Shown: positions 7,588-15,820, numbered from the stretch's first letter. The stretch: 64,000 bases of DNA from Spartobacteria bacterium (GCA_003169975.1 PNAA01000046.1:1-64000), one strand, 5' to 3'. The notes: generated by a model not told the origin, from the sequence alone. Translations and numbers: made by a program.

Positions 7588-8145
7588 TTGCCCGACACGA
7601 TGCACGCCGTTTCCACGACCATGACCGCCGTCGTTGCCGATGAGGAAATGTTCACCCGCCTTCTGGAGCAGCATGCCGGCATCATCCGCAATGTCGCGTT
7701 TGGTTACACGAGCACGTTTGCCGATCGCGATGATCTCACGCAGGAGATCACGCTCCAACTCTGGCGAGCTTTTCCGCGCTACTCGCCCGACCGCCCGTTC
7801 TCGACCTGGATGTATCGCATTGCGCTCAACGTCGCGATTTCCTTTCTGCGCCGCCACACCCACCCGGTGCGGCAAACGATTTCAATCGAGGAAAACGAAA
7901 TCGAGCCGGTCGATGAAACCGCCGGACGCGTGGAGCCCGACGAGCGCGTCGCGCTTTTGCAGCAAGTCATCGCTTCGCTGCCGCCCCTCGATCGCGGCTT
8001 GCTGCTTCTTTATTTGGATGACCACAGCTACCGCGAAATCGCCGCGGTCCTCGGCATCACCGAGACAAATGTGGCGACCAAACTCAACCGCCTCAAACAG
8101 CGTGTCCGCGAGGAGATGCTGAAACTCAACCGCCAAACCATATGA
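7588..8145 (+). CDS. ECF-type RNA polymerase sigma factor
   Basis: 185 aa with sigma region 2 (DRDDLTQEITLQLWRAF, then FSTWMYRIALNVAI) and region 4 (YLDDHSYREIAAVLGITETNVATKLNRLKQRV), and no region 1 or 3. It should direct RNA polymerase to a stress or envelope regulon. The TTG start at 7588 is chosen because AGGAG precedes it at ideal spacing. The next gene starts within its stop codon (ATGA), so the two are translationally coupled; that gene is probably the membrane partner that controls this sigma factor. Confidence 0.88.
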   Translation: MPDTMHAVSTTMTAVVADEEMFTRLLEQHAGIIRNVAFGYTSTFADRDDLTQEITLQLWRAFPRYSPDRPFSTWMYRIALNVAISFLRRHTHPVRQTISIEENEIEPVDETAGRVEPDERVALLQQVIASLPPLDRGLLLLYLDDHSYREIAAVLGITETNVATKLNRLKQRVREEMLKLNRQTI

Positions 8146-8807
8146 CCTATTCCGAACTCGACGACCTCAAATCGGCCTGGCAAACGCTCAGCCGCAACCT
8201 CGAACGGCAAAACGCGCTTACCTTGCACCAGCTCCGGGAAAACAAACTCACCCGTTTCCGCTCGGGCTTTCGGCCTCTTGTCACCGGACAGGTCATTCAG
8301 CTCGCCTGCGGCGTGCTCCTCTCAATTGTTGCCGCTCGCTTCTGGGCCGGTCATCTCGGCGTCGCGCATCTCATGATCTACGGGATCTCGCTCCACCTCT
8401 ACGGCTTGATGTTGATCATCTTCGCCGCGCGCGACCTGTTCCTAATCCGGCGTTTGGATTACGCCGCGCCGGTGCTCACGCTGCAGAAGCAGGTCGCCGA
8501 GCTGCGTCGCTGGCACCTGCAGTCCGCGCTCTGGTTCGGGATCGCAGGTTGCTTCATCTGGATCCCGCTGCTGTTCGTGATCTTCTATGCTCTGGGCGCC
8601 GATGTCTGGGTCCGGAATCCTGCCGTGGTGGGCTGGAATGTCTTGAGCGGATTTGTTTGCCTCGGGATTTTTTATGGGATCGTACGCTGGGCGTGGCGCC
8701 CCGGAAGCGAGAGGTTTGCCGAGCGTCTTGAAGAGAGTTCGGCGGGACGGGCAGTGCATCGCGCGCAATCTGTGCTCGACGAAATCGAGCGCTTCGAGCG
8801 CGAATAG
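8142..8807 (+). CDS. Four-TM membrane protein coupled to the ECF sigma gene
   Basis: 221 aa with an N-terminal soluble helical part (SELDDLKSAWQTLSRNLERQ), four hydrophobic segments and an acidic C-terminal helix. It overlaps the sigma gene by four bases (ATGA). Position suggests an anti-sigma or signal-sensing partner, but I see no zinc-binding anti-sigma (HxxxCxxC) motif, so the function is inferred from context only. A hairpin element follows the gene. Confidence 0.6.
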   Translation: MTYSELDDLKSAWQTLSRNLERQNALTLHQLRENKLTRFRSGFRPLVTGQVIQLACGVLLSIVAARFWAGHLGVAHLMIYGISLHLYGLMLIIFAARDLFLIRRLDYAAPVLTLQKQVAELRRWHLQSALWFGIAGCFIWIPLLFVIFYALGADVWVRNPAVVGWNVLSGFVCLGIFYGIVRWAWRPGSERFAERLEESSAGRAVHRAQSVLDEIERFERE

Positions 8808-8852
8808 ATGCGATCTTCCCCGTGATCGGGTGGGCGATTACAAGGCCGACCG

Positions 8853-8919
8853 AATGTGGGAGCGCCCCGATGAGTGAGAGCATGGCTTTGCCGATCGGGG
8901 CACAAAGGCCCCTCCACAT
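8853..8919. repeat. Interrupted palindrome between convergent genes
   Basis: AATGTGGGAG and GCCCCGAT on the left pair with ATCGGGGC and CTCCACATT on the right, separated by about 22 bases. It fills the gap between two converging genes and may serve as a bidirectional terminator. The form is like the dispersed intergenic palindromes elsewhere in this window, but the sequence is different. Confidence 0.5.
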
Positions 8920-8921
8920 TG

Positions 8922-9347
8922 CTACTTCGCTACCGCGATGACTTTGAGCTCGATCGCGATAGGCGTGGGAAGGGCGCCTACTTCGACAGTGGTGCGGGTC
9001 GGATTGGGCTTGCCGGGCCCGGCGAAGTATTCCGGATAAATACGGTTAAAGATTGGGAAGTCCTTCTGCATGTTGGTTAAGAAAACGGTGACGTCGACGA
9101 TATCGTTCCAAGTTGCGCCAGCGTCTTCCAAGACAAGCCGAACATTTTCGAAGACAGCGTGACACTGTTTTTCGATGTCGTAACTGACGATATTGCGTTC
9201 CGCATCAAGCGTGACACCGGGGATTTCCTTGCTCCCCCGGACCCGCGGTCCGATGCCGGAAAGAAAGAGAAGATCCCCCACCCGCTTCGCGTGCGGAAAT
9301 GCGCCGACCGGTTCCGCAGCGCGCTGACTTTCGAAGGATTGGCTCAT
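8922..9347 (-). CDS. RidA/YjgF-family deaminase (possible 2-aminomuconate deaminase)
   Basis: 141 aa from ATG 9347 (MSQSFESQRAAEPVGAFPHA). It has the family pattern GAFPHAKRVGDLLFLSG, NIxxxL-type helix (CHAVFENVRLVLEDAG), VDVTVFLTNMQKDF and PTRTTVEVGALP, where the Arg binds the substrate carboxylate. RidA proteins hydrolyse reactive enamines/imines; one branch is the 2-aminomuconate deaminase of the kynurenine meta-cleavage route. Co-occurrence with kmo, kynU and an aminomuconate-semialdehyde-type dehydrogenase favours that branch here, though a general RidA role cannot be excluded. Confidence 0.82.
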   Translation of the reverse strand: MSQSFESQRAAEPVGAFPHAKRVGDLLFLSGIGPRVRGSKEIPGVTLDAERNIVSYDIEKQCHAVFENVRLVLEDAGATWNDIVDVTVFLTNMQKDFPIFNRIYPEYFAGPGKPNPTRTTVEVGALPTPIAIELKVIAVAK

Positions 9348-9461
9348 GCTAGGGAGTTTCAACCCACCACACCGATAGCGACCGATCTTTGTCCGGTATC
9401 AAACCTCGAATTGGCGGGAATAAAATCACGATTCTGCAGGTTCGATTGCGTTTTGCGCGAC

Positions 9462-9689
9462 TTATTCAGTCAGTCCGGGCACGTGCTCGTCTTCATATTT
9501 TTCAATCAGCACTCCGAGCACATCCATTAGCGACGCGAGTGGATGATGTTCATCTTCTCCAACCTCATCGGTGATCCGATCGAGCAATTCCACCAGCTCA
9601 CGGTAATCGCCTTCCGTACGAGGCACACGCACGGCGCGCGAGATCGGCGGCCAGGCCTTTGTTACCTTTTCGAGTTCAGCGATCGACAT
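9462..9689 (-). CDS. HigA-like antitoxin, short form without HTH
   Basis: 75 aa resembling the N-terminal part of HigA-type antitoxins (TEGDYRELVELLDRIT, then LASLMDVLGVLIEKYEDEHVPG). In the usual protein a helix-turn-helix domain follows this segment; here a stop codon comes immediately after PGLTE, and the next 100 bases contain no HTH remnant in any frame I could read. It lies one base after the toxin gene, in the usual higBA order. It may neutralise the toxin without autoregulating DNA binding, or it may be truncated. Confidence 0.65.
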   Translation of the reverse strand: MSIAELEKVTKAWPPISRAVRVPRTEGDYRELVELLDRITDEVGEDEHHPLASLMDVLGVLIEKYEDEHVPGLTE

Positions 9690-9690
9690 G

Positions 9691-9978
9691 TTATTTCTTC
9701 CACTCGCCCTTGTCGTACTCCTGATGAGTCAACACGTGGCGGATGTAAATCTTGTTTCGATTATAATGCACCGCCGCGATCAGTCTAACTTTGTTGCCGC
9801 CGATGTTGAAGACGGTGAATTTCTCCACTTGATCGGCATGCGGAAAACTCTCCCTCAACTGGGCGAAATTCGCGAAGCGGTTCTTTCGCATGATGGCGTA
9901 CCAATGGGCCAGCGCCGAGGTCGTGTTCGGGTGTTTTTCTGTGAATTGGTTCAGCCGCTTCCGTGTAATGATGTGCAT
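9691..9978 (-). CDS. HigB-like mRNA interferase toxin
   Basis: 95 aa from ATG 9978: MHIITRKRLNQFTEKHPN, ALAHWYAIMRKNRF, FNIGGNKVRLIAAVHYNRNKIYIRHVLTHQEYDKGEWK. This is the RelE-fold HigB family (the IxxNIxGNKYRLI and IRxVxTHxEYD signatures), ribosome-dependent mRNA cleavers. A TTG at 9993 would add five residues. The antitoxin gene follows directly. The pair interrupts the run of kynurenine-route genes, suggesting later insertion. Confidence 0.82.
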   Translation of the reverse strand: MHIITRKRLNQFTEKHPNTTSALAHWYAIMRKNRFANFAQLRESFPHADQVEKFTVFNIGGNKVRLIAAVHYNRNKIYIRHVLTHQEYDKGEWKK

Positions 9979-10006
9979 GCTGCCGCCAGGCAATTTCGAG
10001 CATGAG

Positions 10007-11461
10007 CTACTTTGCGATGCAGACGTTCTTTGGTTCGGTGAAAAAGCGGAGCGCTTCTTCGCCGCCTTCGCGGCCGACGCCGCTTTGTTTCATGCCGCCG
10101 AACGGAACGCGGAGGTCGCGTACCAGCCAGCAATTCACCCAGACGGTTCCGGTGTGAATTTGTTCCGCGACGCGATGCGCGCGACTCAGGTTCTGTGTCC
10201 AGACGCTCGAGGCGAGGCCGTAGTCGGTGTCGTTGGCGTAGCCGATCACTTCGTCCTCGTTGTCGAACGGTGTGATCGTGACAACCGGTCCGAAGATCTC
10301 CTCGCGATTGACCCGGCAACCAACCGGCAGGCCGGTGATGACGGTCGGCGGAAAGAAATAGCCGTCGCGGCAGCGCTCGTTAGGCGGAGGCGGCGCGGCG
10401 CCGCCGAGCGCGATCCTGCCACCCTCCTGCTTTGCGAGATCGACGTAAAACGTCACTTTCTCGAGCTGCATCTTGGAAACGATCGCGCCTTGGTCGGTCT
10501 TCTCTTCCAGCGGATCGCCCTGTTTCAACTGCGACACTTTCTCGGTGAAGCGCCTGACGAATTCATCGTAGGCCGGCCGCTCGACAAAAACGCGGGAGCC
10601 ACAGAGGCAGACCTGGCCCTGGTTGGCAAAAGACGAACGCACACTGCCGGCGATGGCGGCGTCGAGGTCGGCGTCGGCGAAAATGATGTTCGGGTTTTTT
10701 CCACCGAGCTCGAGTGACACCTTCTTGAAGAGTGGTGCGCCCGCTTGCGCCACTTTGCGCCCGGTCACCGTCCCGCCGGTGAAGGAGATGGTGCCGATTT
10801 TCGGATGCGCAGTGATGACTGAGCCAACGTTAGGCCCGGTCCCCTGCACGATGTTGAGGACGCCGTTAGGCAAACCCGCTTCCCGGCAGACTTCGCCAAG
10901 TAGAAAAGCCGTCATCGGCGTCAACTCGCTCGGTTTCGCGACGGCGGTATTTCCGACCGCGATGGCGGGAGCGATTTTCCAGCTGAGCAAATAAAGCGGC
11001 AGGTTCCAAGGCGAGATCAAACCGACGACACCGCGCGGCTGGCGCAGCGTGTAGTTGAAGGCCACGCCGTCCATCATGTGGGCCTCGTTCTCCGTGTGCA
11101 GAATGGCCGTCGCGAAAAAACGAAAATTGCTCGAAGCCCGTGGGATATCGAGGCTGCGCGCGAGCGAGAGCGGCTTGCCGGTGTCGACCGATTCCGCGCG
11201 GGCAAACTTCTCGAGATCGCGGTCGATCAGCTCGGCGATGCGCAAAAGAATACGTGAACGTTCCGCCGCTGGCGTGCGCGACCATGCGGGGAAAGCCTTT
11301 TCGGCCGCGGCCACCGCGGCTTCCACATCGCGGCTGTCGCTGTCCGGGACTAACGAGTACGGCTTCCCAGTCGCGGGCTCGATGTTGTCGAGATATTTGC
11401 CGCCGATCGGCGGAACGAATTGACCGTCGATGAAGTTTTGAATCTGGTCGAGCTGAGTCAT
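10007..11461 (-). CDS. 2-Aminomuconate-semialdehyde / 2-hydroxymuconate-semialdehyde dehydrogenase
   Basis: 484-aa NAD-dependent aldehyde dehydrogenase. Visible motifs: SPWNLPLYLLSWKIAPAIA (cofactor site), ELGGKNPNIIF (general-base Glu), FANQGQVCLCGSRVFV (catalytic Cys), and NCWLVRDLRVPFGGMKQSG, which is typical of the muconate-semialdehyde branch (ALDH8/HMSD) rather than of betaine-aldehyde dehydrogenases. In kynurenine breakdown it would oxidise 2-aminomuconate semialdehyde to 2-aminomuconate, the substrate of the RidA-type deaminase. The upstream HAAO and ACMSD steps are not encoded in this window. Confidence 0.85.
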   Translation of the reverse strand: MTQLDQIQNFIDGQFVPPIGGKYLDNIEPATGKPYSLVPDSDSRDVEAAVAAAEKAFPAWSRTPAAERSRILLRIAELIDRDLEKFARAESVDTGKPLSLARSLDIPRASSNFRFFATAILHTENEAHMMDGVAFNYTLRQPRGVVGLISPWNLPLYLLSWKIAPAIAVGNTAVAKPSELTPMTAFLLGEVCREAGLPNGVLNIVQGTGPNVGSVITAHPKIGTISFTGGTVTGRKVAQAGAPLFKKVSLELGGKNPNIIFADADLDAAIAGSVRSSFANQGQVCLCGSRVFVERPAYDEFVRRFTEKVSQLKQGDPLEEKTDQGAIVSKMQLEKVTFYVDLAKQEGGRIALGGAAPPPPNERCRDGYFFPPTVITGLPVGCRVNREEIFGPVVTITPFDNEDEVIGYANDTDYGLASSVWTQNLSRAHRVAEQIHTGTVWVNCWLVRDLRVPFGGMKQSGVGREGGEEALRFFTEPKNVCIAK

Positions 11462-11472
11462 GGCACGCGCCG

Positions 11473-12504
11473 CTACAGTATCTGCCGCAAAACACGCAGC
11501 CAGTTACCGCGCAAAATTTTCTCGATCTGGTCGTCGCTGAAGCCGCGCTCGATCAACTTCCGCGTCAGGTTGCGAGCGTGGGCGTGATTGCCCAGGTCCG
11601 GGAGATAATGCGGCTTGGTGAGTTTGGCCTCCAGCTTCTCGCGCTCGGCGGCCGGCAATAACCCCAGAAGGAGTTCGCAAAAGTCGAAACCGATCGCCAC
11701 GCCATTGATTCCGATGAGACCCGCGACGTGCTCGATGTGATCGACATAACGATCGAGCGTCGCCTCTTCCTTTTGCACGCTGACCAGAATCGCGTTGATC
11801 CCGATGACCCCGCCGCGCGCGCCAATCATCCGGATTTGGTCGTCACTGATGTTGCGCTCGATGTCGTAAAAACGACGCGCGTTGGTGTGGGAAACGATGA
11901 GCGGTTTGCTGGTCAGCGCGCAGATTTCCTCGAGGCCGGCGGGATTGATATGGGCGAGATCGATCAGGATCCCGAGGCGCTCACACTCCCGCACCAGCTC
12001 GCGGCCGAAGCTCGTTAGGCCGGTCGCCGGTGAGCCGCTGGCGGCAAAAATTCCGCCGGAGGCGGCCGCGTTTTCCCTCGCGTGGGTGAGCGAAATAGCG
12101 CGCAGCCCTAGCTCATGAAAAATGTGCAGCAGGTTGAGATCGTCGCCCAATGGCTCGGCTCCTTCCATCGTGAGAAGAAATGCGATACGTCCTTCCCGCC
12201 GGGCTTGCTCAATTTCCACAAACGTCCGGCAAAGCACGAGGCGCGGCGTCGTCTCCAACTCCGCCTTGAGCAGCGCCACCTGGTCGAGCGCCACGCGCAG
12301 CGCTTGTTCGCCCAGGTATTGGTCCGCCACATAGAGCGCGACGCCCAGCAGGCCGATGTCCCCCGCCTCAAACTGCGGCAGAAAATCCGGGGCAATGATG
12401 TTCCGGCGCGGGCGACTGAGAAAGAGAATGAGCGGCAGATCGAAGTGCAGATCGATCAGCCGGTCGGCGTGAAGGCGGGAAATTCTTTCTTCGATCGTGT
12501 TCAT
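11473..12504 (-). CDS. Membrane dipeptidase (peptidase family M19)
   Basis: 343-aa zinc dipeptidase of the renal-dipeptidase family: LIDLHFDLPL carries the first metal ligands, EGAEPL the bridging Glu, LTHARENAAASGG, VSHTNARRFYD the His ligand, and GFDFCELL the C-terminal Asp region. The family hydrolyses dipeptides, including those with a D-residue at the C-terminal side. The start ATG overlaps the stop of lpxB (ATGA), so the two are co-translated. It is not the ACMSD decarboxylase, which belongs to a different amidohydrolase group. Confidence 0.88.
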   Translation of the reverse strand: MNTIEERISRLHADRLIDLHFDLPLILFLSRPRRNIIAPDFLPQFEAGDIGLLGVALYVADQYLGEQALRVALDQVALLKAELETTPRLVLCRTFVEIEQARREGRIAFLLTMEGAEPLGDDLNLLHIFHELGLRAISLTHARENAAASGGIFAASGSPATGLTSFGRELVRECERLGILIDLAHINPAGLEEICALTSKPLIVSHTNARRFYDIERNISDDQIRMIGARGGVIGINAILVSVQKEEATLDRYVDHIEHVAGLIGINGVAIGFDFCELLLGLLPAAEREKLEAKLTKPHYLPDLGNHAHARNLTRKLIERGFSDDQIEKILRGNWLRVLRQIL

Positions 12505-13631
12505 CTTTCGCTGACCGCTTCGAGAATGGCGCGCGCTGCCACTTCGTTCGCGCCGCCCTTTCCAAGTTTGGTGATGACCGCTTCGAAAACGGCGAGCATC
12601 CGTTCGCGGCGGGCGCGGTCATCGAGCAGCGTCATCACTTCCGCGGCGATCGCGGACGGTTGCGCCTTTCCCTGAATGAATTCCGGAACGATTTCGCGAT
12701 CCGCGAGAACGTTCGGCATGCCGAGATGTTTTACTCGAATCAACATCCGGCCGGCAAGATAGGTCAGCACCGCCACCTTGTAGACGAGCACGAAAGGCAG
12801 GCGAAAAAAAGCCGCTTCGAGCGTCGCCGTGCCGGAAGCGACGACGCCGACCGCACTCCGCTGCATCGTCGCCGCCGCCTGCCCGACGCTGACCGTGACT
12901 TTACCTAACGAATCAGCGGACGGTGCAAGATCGCGCCGGATCACGGTCGCGAGCGCGGGGGAAGCCGCGGCAATCTCGAAATGCAAATCTGGTCGCTTCT
13001 CGTGCAATGCGCGTATCACCCCGAGCAGAATCGGCATCAGCTTCCGCACCTCCCGGGCGCGACTTCCGGGAAAGAGACCAACAAGCTTTGGATCCCGTTC
13101 AGCGTCGATCCGTTTCGCTTTCAGGTTCTCGATCATCGGATGACCGACGAAAATTGTGCGCAGGCCGGACTTTTCGTAGAGCTCGGCCTCGAAGGGAAAA
13201 ATGCAGAGCATCAGGTCGAGCCAGAGCGCCATCCGCGGGATGCGGCCACGATTCCAGGCCCAGACTTGCGGGCTGATGTAGTAGATGATTTTTCCGCGTA
13301 ACGAGCGGCCACGCAGGGTCCGGGCGAGACGGAGATTGAAGCCCGGGTAATCGATCAGCACGACGGCGTCCGGTTTCGCCTCCGCAATTTCGGCCAGCGC
13401 CTTCTGAAATTCGCGACGGAAATATGGATAGTGCTTGACCACTTCCCAGAGCCCGACGACGCCCGCTTCATCGCTCCAATCTTTGAAATCCGGGCCGGCG
13501 ATTTGCTTCATCTGCGAACCGCCGCGGCCTAACAATTGAATGTCGGGTCGCAACTCGCGCAGCGCTTTCATGAGCGCCGCGCCGTGATTATCGCCGCTCG
13601 CTTCGCCCGCGACGAAGTAGATTCTGCTCAT
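12501..13631 (-). CDS. lpxB: Lipid-A-disaccharide synthase
   Basis: 376-aa GT19 glycosyltransferase that joins UDP-2,3-diacylglucosamine and lipid X in lipid A synthesis. Motifs: MSRIYFVAGEASGD at the start, LIDYPGFNLRLA, YYISPQVWAWNRGRI, FVGHPMIE, LFPGSRAREV, VASGTATLEAAF and MPNVLADR. ATG 13631 fits the family start; upstream codons do not. It overlaps the dipeptidase gene. A REP element lies just upstream, separating it from the RAYT gene; the oxidoreductase gene often linked to lpx genes lies beyond that. Confidence 0.93.
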   Translation of the reverse strand: MSRIYFVAGEASGDNHGAALMKALRELRPDIQLLGRGGSQMKQIAGPDFKDWSDEAGVVGLWEVVKHYPYFRREFQKALAEIAEAKPDAVVLIDYPGFNLRLARTLRGRSLRGKIIYYISPQVWAWNRGRIPRMALWLDLMLCIFPFEAELYEKSGLRTIFVGHPMIENLKAKRIDAERDPKLVGLFPGSRAREVRKLMPILLGVIRALHEKRPDLHFEIAAASPALATVIRRDLAPSADSLGKVTVSVGQAAATMQRSAVGVVASGTATLEAAFFRLPFVLVYKVAVLTYLAGRMLIRVKHLGMPNVLADREIVPEFIQGKAQPSAIAAEVMTLLDDRARRERMLAVFEAVITKLGKGGANEVAARAILEAVSER

Positions 13632-13650
13632 CGCGGCGGGTCTAGGAAAC

Positions 13651-13705
13651 GGGACGCGCGGAAGCGCGTCCCTCCGGAGGGACATGCTTCCGCATGTCCA
13701 GTTTG
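13651..13705. repeat. REP element 1 (double hairpin)
   Basis: Hairpin GGACGCGC/GCGCGTCC (13652-13671), central palindrome CCCTCCGGAGGG (13670-13681) and hairpin GGACATGC/GCATGTCC (13680-13699), ending in CAGTTTG. The same architecture recurs at 14175, 42539 and 57038 with compensating changes in the hairpin arms. It sits immediately downstream of the RAYT gene. Confidence 0.85.
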
Positions 13706-13710
13706 TACGC

Positions 13711-14244
13711 TCACCATCGCGATTCGTTCAGTTCGCCTTGGTACGGCCACGCGTCTGCGTCTGTCACTAATCCGTGTCGCACGGGATTGCTGCGCACATA
13801 CTCCCACTTATCGTCATAGCCTTCGCCTTTGCGCAGTTGACGATCCCAATGATAACGCTGCCAAACACTGGCGCCCGGCTCGCCCAAATTGCGCGTGGCA
13901 ATCGAATTCCAATGTCGCATCCAAACTTCGAGAGAGGGCGCGTCGAGGCCGCCCGGTGCACAGAAGAAATGGACGTGATCAGGCATGATCGCGTATCGAC
14001 CCACCAGCCATTTCGTCGCCAAATGCCAGGCTCCAACAATCGCTTCGTGTGCGAAAGGCGATGCCAGGATTTTCCGGCGCCCGGCCGTACAAGCAGTGAC
14101 GAAAATGATGATGGCGCGGTTGTGTCGTTCAGAGGGCGGAAGATGAATTGGATTGCGCCGGTACCGTTCTGAGACTGGACGTAAGGAAGCACGTCCCTCC
14201 GGAGGGACTCGCTTCGGCGAGTCCAGTTTGTCGTCGCCGCTCAT
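13711..14244 (-). CDS. REP-associated tyrosine transposase (RAYT, TnpA-REP family)
   Basis: 177-aa HUH-type single-strand nuclease relative of IS200/IS605 TnpA. The HUH motif is H90-V-H92 in YAIMPDHVHFF, and the likely nucleophile is Tyr149 in WEYVRSNPVRHGLV. ATG 14244 overlaps the stop of the upstream oxidoreductase (ATGA), so it appears coupled to that gene. One REP element lies inside its first 25 codons and another just after its stop, the usual arrangement for a RAYT that mobilises or maintains the REPs. REP-coded residues (SPKRVPPEGRASL) form part of the annotated N terminus, so the true start could be later. Confidence 0.87.
   Translation of the reverse strand: MSGDDKLDSPKRVPPEGRASLRPVSERYRRNPIHLPPSERHNRAIIIFVTACTAGRRKILASPFAHEAIVGAWHLATKWLVGRYAIMPDHVHFFCAPGGLDAPSLEVWMRHWNSIATRNLGEPGASVWQRYHWDRQLRKGEGYDDKWEYVRSNPVRHGLVTDADAWPYQGELNESRW
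14175..14229. repeat. REP element 2 (inside the RAYT 5' coding region)
   Basis: Hairpin GGACGT/ACGTCC (14177-14196), central CCCTCCGGAGGG (14195-14206), hairpin GGACTCGC/GCGAGTCC (14205-14224), flanked by CTGGAC and GTCCAG. Same design as the other three copies. It overlaps codons 7 to 22 of the RAYT frame. Confidence 0.85.
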
Positions 14245-15170
14245 TGGCTGAATGGCGTTTCGCTGATTCGCTTGGTGATCTCGACCGCCAGCTCGAGCGC
14301 GGCGGTCGCCTCGAATCCGGAAACCTTCGGCCGCACGCCGGTGCGCGCGCATTCGATGAAGGAGAGGATCTGGCGCTTGAGCGGTTCTTCTTTCTCGATC
14401 TCAACCTCGGCGCGTTCGATTCCGCCGCCGACTTTGCGATAGATCTCGCCGGTCTGGTTTTGATAATCGAGCGAGAGATACGCGTCCTCTTGAAAGACGC
14501 GAATCTTCCGCATCCGCTCGGGACTGATGCGGCTCGAGGTGATGTTGGCCACGCAACCGTTCTCGAAGCGGATGCGCGCGTTCGCGATGTCCTCGCGCCG
14601 GCTCAGGACCGGCACGCCGACGGCATCGATCGACTGCACGGGCGACCTAACGAGATGGAGAACAATCTCGAGATCATGAATCATGAGATCGAGCACGACC
14701 CCGATGTCGGTGCTGCGATTTGGGAACGGCGAGAGCCGATGCGCTTCGATGAAACGCGGATGGGTGAGGCGCGCCTCGAGCGCACTCAATACCGGGTTGA
14801 AACGCTCGACGTGGCCGACCTGCAAAACAAGATGCCGGTGCGCCGCCAACTCGGCCAGCTCACTCGCCTCGGCGGTGTTATCGGCGATCGGTTTTTCGAT
14901 CAACAGATGTTTCCCCTTTTCCAACAGTGGCCGCGCGATCGCGAAATGGGTATTGGTCGGCGTGGCCACCGAGGCGGCGTCGACCAGTCCGGAGAATTCG
15001 TCGAGCGAAGCGGCCGCGCGGACTTTGTATTGCTCCGCGATCTGGGCGGCGTTGGCGGCGTCGGTGTCGTAAATCGCGGTGAAGTCGGCCGTCTCCGTTT
15101 CGGCATAGAGCCGCGCGTGATTTTTCCCGATATGCCCGACACCAACGACTCCGACGCGGAGAGTTTTCAT
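14241..15170 (-). CDS. Gfo/Idh/MocA-family NAD(P)-dependent oxidoreductase
   Basis: 309 aa. The N-terminal Rossmann motif is GVVGVGHIGKNHARLY; HLLIEKPIADN contains the conserved EKP; GHVERFNPV and DLMIHDLEIVLHL follow. Substrates of the family are sugars or sugar nucleotides. Neighbourhood with lpxB suggests UDP-GlcNAc 3-dehydrogenase (GnnA-like), which makes 3-amino sugars for amide-linked lipid A, but no GnnB transaminase gene is beside it, so this stays a suggestion. RAYT is coupled downstream. Confidence 0.8.
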   Translation of the reverse strand: MKTLRVGVVGVGHIGKNHARLYAETETADFTAIYDTDAANAAQIAEQYKVRAAASLDEFSGLVDAASVATPTNTHFAIARPLLEKGKHLLIEKPIADNTAEASELAELAAHRHLVLQVGHVERFNPVLSALEARLTHPRFIEAHRLSPFPNRSTDIGVVLDLMIHDLEIVLHLVRSPVQSIDAVGVPVLSRREDIANARIRFENGCVANITSSRISPERMRKIRVFQEDAYLSLDYQNQTGEIYRKVGGGIERAEVEIEKEEPLKRQILSFIECARTGVRPKVSGFEATAALELAVEITKRISETPFSQ

Positions 15171-15229
15171 TGACGAGCGAGATTAGAAAATTCGGCGAAC
15201 ATGCGAGAAGCTGCCAGTGAACCGCAGCC

Positions 15230-15820
15230 ATGAAACAAACGCAAACTGATTGGGAGGACGCCTACCAGCGCCGGGAAACGCCGTGGGAAAAAGGCAAACC
15301 GCATCCCGGGCTAGTCGATTTCCTGGCGGAGAACGGACCGCTCGTGGGGGAGATTTTCGTGCCCGGTTGCGGATCCGGACAGGATGTGCGCGCTCTCAGC
15401 ACGCCGGACAACCGGGTGGTCGGCGTCGATCTCGCTCCCTTCGCGATTAGGAAAGCAATGGCTCGGCGCAAAATCGCCCGGGAGGAATATTCCCTTGCGG
15501 ATTTGTTTGCGCTGCCGGCGGCGCTGGATGGACGCTTTGATTGGGTTTTCGAGCACACCTGCTTTTGCGCGATCGATCCCGCCCGGCGGGACGAGTATGT
15601 CGCGACCATCGTTAGGCTGCTGCGCCCGCAGGGCCGGTTGCTCGCCATCTTTTTCATCAACCCGGATCATGATGAAGAGGGGCCGCCCTACCGGGTGAGC
15701 CCGGCGGAACTCGAAAAATATTTCGGCGGCTATTTTTCCGTTGAACGGGAATGGATCCCGGCACGAACCCATCCCGGGCGCGAACAGCGTGAGCTGATGC
15801 GCGTGCTGGTGAGGGTGTAG
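15230..15820 (+). CDS. Class I SAM methyltransferase (thiopurine methyltransferase-like)
   Basis: 196 aa. WEDAYQRRETPWEKGKPHPGL matches the TPMT-type start, VPGCGSGQD is the SAM-binding loop, VVGVDLAPFAI the ribose-binding acidic strand, and FDWVFEHTCFCAI the post-II motif. Such proteins methylate small thiols, selenium/tellurium or similar compounds in bacteria; the substrate is unknown. The TAG stop is supplied by a 20-bp palindrome that also supplies the stop of the convergent gene. Confidence 0.82.
   Translation: MKQTQTDWEDAYQRRETPWEKGKPHPGLVDFLAENGPLVGEIFVPGCGSGQDVRALSTPDNRVVGVDLAPFAIRKAMARRKIAREEYSLADLFALPAALDGRFDWVFEHTCFCAIDPARRDEYVATIVRLLRPQGRLLAIFFINPDHDEEGPPYRVSPAELEKYFGGYFSVEREWIPARTHPGREQRELMRVLVRV

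Noticed and set aside
7570-7875. Octamer-like strings TCGTTAA and CCTAACA/CCTAACAA
   Set aside because: They differ from the octamer and were not counted as exact copies; TTGTTAGGC variants are listed only as possible decayed forms.
11473-12504. M19 peptidase as the missing ACMSD decarboxylase
   Set aside because: Motifs (LIDLHFDLPL, EGAEPL, VSHTNARRFYD) are those of membrane dipeptidase, a different metal-hydrolase family.
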